Part shown: positions 18,217 through 20,462 of the stretch, one piece after another
Numbering within the stretch: the first letter of the stretch is position 1
Layout of the letters: each line of letters starts with the position of its first letter
Origin: Acanthamoeba lenticulata
Taxonomy: Eukaryota > Discosea > Longamoebia > Acanthamoebidae
DNA length: 20,462 nt
Direction of reading: 5' to 3'
Assembly (NCBI GenBank): GCA_002179805.1
Contig: NAVB01003497.1
Location: forward strand, 1-20,462
The notes under the pieces: generated by a model
What the model was told of the DNA's origin: nothing
Database searches by the model: none
Seen by the model: only the letters and a program-made list of their open reading frames with translations
Program-made: the position numbers and the translations under genes

Positions 18217-20462
18217 TTAGCCGACTGTCGTGTCCCGAGCGGCGTCGGCGTCATGGAGGAGGCGCTCGAGACGCACGAGGACCTCGTCCATGGTGGGCCG
18301 CACGACCGGGCTGTCGTCCCAGCAGCGCGCGAGGAGGCGCTTGAAGGCCGGCGGGCAGAAGGCGGGCACCTGCGGCCGGCGGCCCTCGAGGATGTCGAGC
18401 GTGACGCCCATGAAGTTGCGGCCGGCAAAGGGCTGGCGCCGCGCGGCCACCTCCCACATGACGACCGCGAAGCTGAAGACGTCGGCCTTCTCCGTGGCGG
18501 GCTCGCCCCGCAGGAGCTCGGGCGCCGTCCAGCACGGGCTGCCGGTGCTGCGCGTGACGGCCGCCGTGTCCTTGCGCAGGCGCCCGAGCCCAAAGTCGGC
18601 CACCTTCACGTTCCAGGCCTCGTCCACCAGCAGGTTGGCCGGCCGCAGCGCGCGGTGGAGCACCGGCGCGGGCTGCTGGCCGTGCAGGTAGGCCAGGCCC
18701 TGGGCCGCCCCGTGCAGGAGCCGCAGCTTGTGGCCCCAGGCCAGCCGCACGGTGCGGTCGGCCAGCAGGTCCTGCAGGCTGCCCCGCGCGACAAACTCGG
18801 TCACCACGCACAGGTGCGGCCGCGCCACGCAGGCGCCGATGAACTGCACGATGTGCGGGTGGCGCAGCTGGGCCAGCTGGGCCATCTCGGCGCGGAACCC
18901 GAGCATGCGCCGCTCGTCGAGCTGCCGGCGCCCGACGAACAGCCGCTTGACGGCCACTTCGGTCCCCTTCCAGCGGGCCCGGTAGACCACCCCGCACGAG
19001 CCCGCCGACCCGACCTGCTGGCCCAGGCGCAGGTCGTCAAACTCGATGATCCACCGGCACAGGTTGGCCGACGTCAGCCCGACGTCCCGCTCGCCGCTGC
19101 TGCCGCTGCCGCTGCTGCTGCCGCCGCCGTCGTCGCGCGACAACTTGGCAAGGCTGAAGCCGAGGCTTGGCTGGTGGTCGTCGTCATCCTCGTCGCTGTC
19201 CTCGTCGTGGTGCAGAGGTCGCGGCGACAAGGCCTCGCCGAGGGTCTCGACGATCGCGGCGGCGTCGGCGGTGAAGTGGCGCTGGTGGCGCTGGTGGTTG
19301 ACGGAGGCGGTGGGCAGGGCCGCCGTGGGCTCGACCAGCATCTCGTACTGGCCCCCACCAGCCGCGCCGCCACCGCCGCTGCCGCCGCGCGGCGTTGACG
19401 CGCCTGAAGCGTTTCGGCTGCTGCTGCTCCCGCCGCTGGCTGCGCGCCGCATCTCGTCGCGGGCCCGGCGGCCGAGCGTCGTGGCGGTGACCGACACGCG
19501 GCGGAGCATCGTCGTCACGCCCACGACGGCCGCCAGGCTGCTCCGCCGGCTGGTCATGCGGGTGCTCCCGCTTGGCCGGCTGCTGCTGCTGGCGCCGCCC
19601 TCGGCAGCGGCCGCGTCGAGGCCGCGCGGGGTGAGCGGCATGCGCTCGAGCTGGTCCTGCTGCAGCTGCCCGCTGAGCGTACGGCCAAACCCACCGCGAT
19701 GACCCATTTCCAGGTCGTCCTCGTCGTCGTCGTCCTCGTCGTCGCTGTCCTCGTCATCGTCGTCATCACCGTGTTTCCTGTCGACATTAGCGTTGTGGTT
19801 GTGGTCGCTTCGTCGACGGGTGGCCCAGGGCCGCAGCGGGAAGCTCTGCTCGCCGCCCTCGTAATCAATCTCCTCCACACTATCGCTGCTGTCATCGTCA
19901 TCGTCGTCGTCATCGCTCTCACGGCCATTGACTGTCTCGTCGTCGTCATCGTCGTCGTCGGCGCGCGCTTTGCCGGCGGCCTTGGTAAGCGCGAGGCCCG
20001 AGCCGCGGCCGGGCGCGGCCGACACTGTTGGTCGGCGGGCGAGGAGGCCGAGGCCCTGGAACACGCGCCCCTCGAGCCCGGGCCCGCGCAGCTCGTACAA
20101 CCGTGCGTCGCGGCCAAGGTCGAGCTGCAGCTCGGCATTGTTGAACTTGCCCAGGCAGCTGACCTGCGACGCCTGTGCGAGCTCCTCGTGCTCGACCTGC
20201 GCAAAGGCCGCGCGGGACAGCAGCACCTGGACGAAGCTGACGTCAGCAACAGAAAAGAACGAAAACGAAAGCCAAAACGAAAACGATGGCCGGGGGGGGG
20301 GAGGCCAACCTGGCCACCGTTGGCGAGGGCGGTGATACGGGCGGCCAGCTCGACCGCAGGGCCCGAATACTCCATGCGCCGCAGCGTCGTGTTCTTCTCG
20401 GTGAATGGCCGGCCCACATGCACGCCCATCCGCACCCGAAGTCCCCGGAACAGCAATCTGCA
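18217..20462 (-). CDS. Nucleotide cyclase-TKL kinase fusion (5' end cut by window edge)
   Basis: Partial multidomain signalling protein. Exons: 20462-20310 (continues past the window) and 20226-18217 (stop), about 720 codons visible. The first exon is the C-terminal part of a class III nucleotide cyclase domain (VRMGVHVGRPF, MEYSGPAVELAARITALANG). Splicing CAG to GTG restores GGQVLLSRAAFAQV, as in the family. A long disordered, Asp/Ser-rich linker follows (about 20060-19080). The kinase domain (about 19050-18230) has a Gly loop GSAGSCGVVYRA, VAVKRL with the beta-3 Lys, and DFG. Later motifs are TAPELL and DVFSFAVVMWEV, typical of TKL kinases. The catalytic loop reads HRALRPANLL instead of HRDLKxxN. 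The cyclase transition-state Asn (usual VNxAxR) is Glu. Cyclase-kinase fusions are common in Acanthamoeba. Activity is doubtful. Confidence 0.85.
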   Translation of the reverse strand, partial: QIAVPGTSGADGRACGPAIHREEHDAAAHGVFGPCGRAGRPYHRPRQRWPGWPPPPRPSFSFWLSFSFFSVADVSFVQVLLSRAAFAQVEHEELAQASQVSCLGKFNNAELQLDLGRDARLYELRGPGLEGRVFQGLGLLARRPTVSAAPGRGSGLALTKAAGKARADDDDDDDETVNGRESDDDDDDDDSSDSVEEIDYEGGEQSFPLRPWATRRRSDHNHNANVDRKHGDDDDDEDSDDEDDDDEDDLEMGHRGGFGRTLSGQLQQDQLERMPLTPRGLDAAAAEGGASSSSRPSGSTRMTSRRSSLAAVVGVTTMLRRVSVTATTLGRRARDEMRRAASGGSSSSRNASGASTPRGGSGGGGAAGGGQYEMLVEPTAALPTASVNHQRHQRHFTADAAAIVETLGEALSPRPLHHDEDSDEDDDDHQPSLGFSLAKLSRDDGGGSSSGSGSSGERDVGLTSANLCRWIIEFDDLRLGQQVGSAGSCGVVYRARWKGTEVAVKRLFVGRRQLDERRMLGFRAEMAQLAQLRHPHIVQFIGACVARPHLCVVTEFVARGSLQDLLADRTVRLAWGHKLRLLHGAAQGLAYLHGQQPAPVLHRALRPANLLVDEAWNVKVADFGLGRLRKDTAAVTRSTGSPCWTAPELLRGEPATEKADVFSFAVVMWEVAARRQPFAGRNFMGVTLDILEGRRPQVPAFCPPAFKRLLARCWDDSPVVRPTMDEVLVRLERLLHDADAARDTTVG
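19700..19960 (-). repeat. GAC/GAT (poly-Asp) low-complexity tracts in the kinase linker
   Basis: Two clusters of imperfect GAC and GAT repeats, at about 19715-19770 and 19880-19960, encode Asp runs in the linker between the cyclase and kinase domains. This looks like the acidic tracts in the armadillo gene and GRP94 linker. Confidence 0.75.

Noticed and set aside
18196..19398. Plus-strand 400-codon ORF antisense to the kinase
   Set aside because: The opposite strand encodes an ordered kinase domain. This frame gives an Ala/Arg/Gly/Pro-biased product.

Overview
This window is nuclear DNA of a unicellular eukaryote and is most like Acanthamoeba (Amoebozoa). The clues are gene-dense GC-rich coding sequence, short GT-AG introns of about 55-155 nt in every gene, intergenic gaps of only 100-570 bp, and a gene mix typical of free-living amoebae: STAT, Rab11, MORN, a cyclase-kinase fusion and heat-shock chaperones. 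The genus is inference. I see no rRNA, tRNA, mobile element or CRISPR array. All exon models were made by hand from splice signals, reading phase and family conservation.

Layout. (1) 120-2896, minus: ER Hsp90 (GRP94/endoplasmin) with signal peptide and HDEL, and an exact ERSE-II-type motif upstream. (2) 3467-5687, minus: mitochondrial Hsp70. (3) 6043-7058, minus: mitochondrial ribosomal protein uL15m. (4) 7384-10427, plus: an armadillo-repeat protein, divergent from uL15m, in which almost every repeat is one 129-nt exon. (5) 10713-13072, plus: a STAT transcription factor with a polyglutamine region and a candidate phosphotyrosine four residues from the end. (6) 13511-14428, plus: Rab11-type GTPase. 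(7) 14905-16157, minus: secreted S1/P1 nuclease with all nine zinc ligands. (8) 16394-17321, plus: a divergent histone-fold gene that reads as an H2B core joined to an H2A core. (9) 17537-18111, plus: small MORN-repeat protein. (10) 18217-20462, minus, cut by the window edge: nucleotide-cyclase fragment fused to a TKL-like kinase domain whose catalytic Asp is Ala.

The most interesting locus is the H2B-H2A doublet at 16394-17321. I know fused H2B-H2A histones mainly from Marseilleviridae, large DNA viruses that infect amoebae. Here a similar arrangement sits in an intron-bearing cellular locus. It lacks lysine-rich tails and has lost nearly all H2A acidic-patch residues. The fusion rests on splicing out one short linker intron, so a transcript is needed to confirm it.

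The genes do not form one pathway. They cover proteostasis (GRP94, mtHsp70), mitochondrial translation (uL15m), membrane traffic (Rab11), phosphotyrosine, cyclase and kinase signalling (STAT, gene 10), nucleic-acid digestion (nuclease) and possibly chromatin (doublet).
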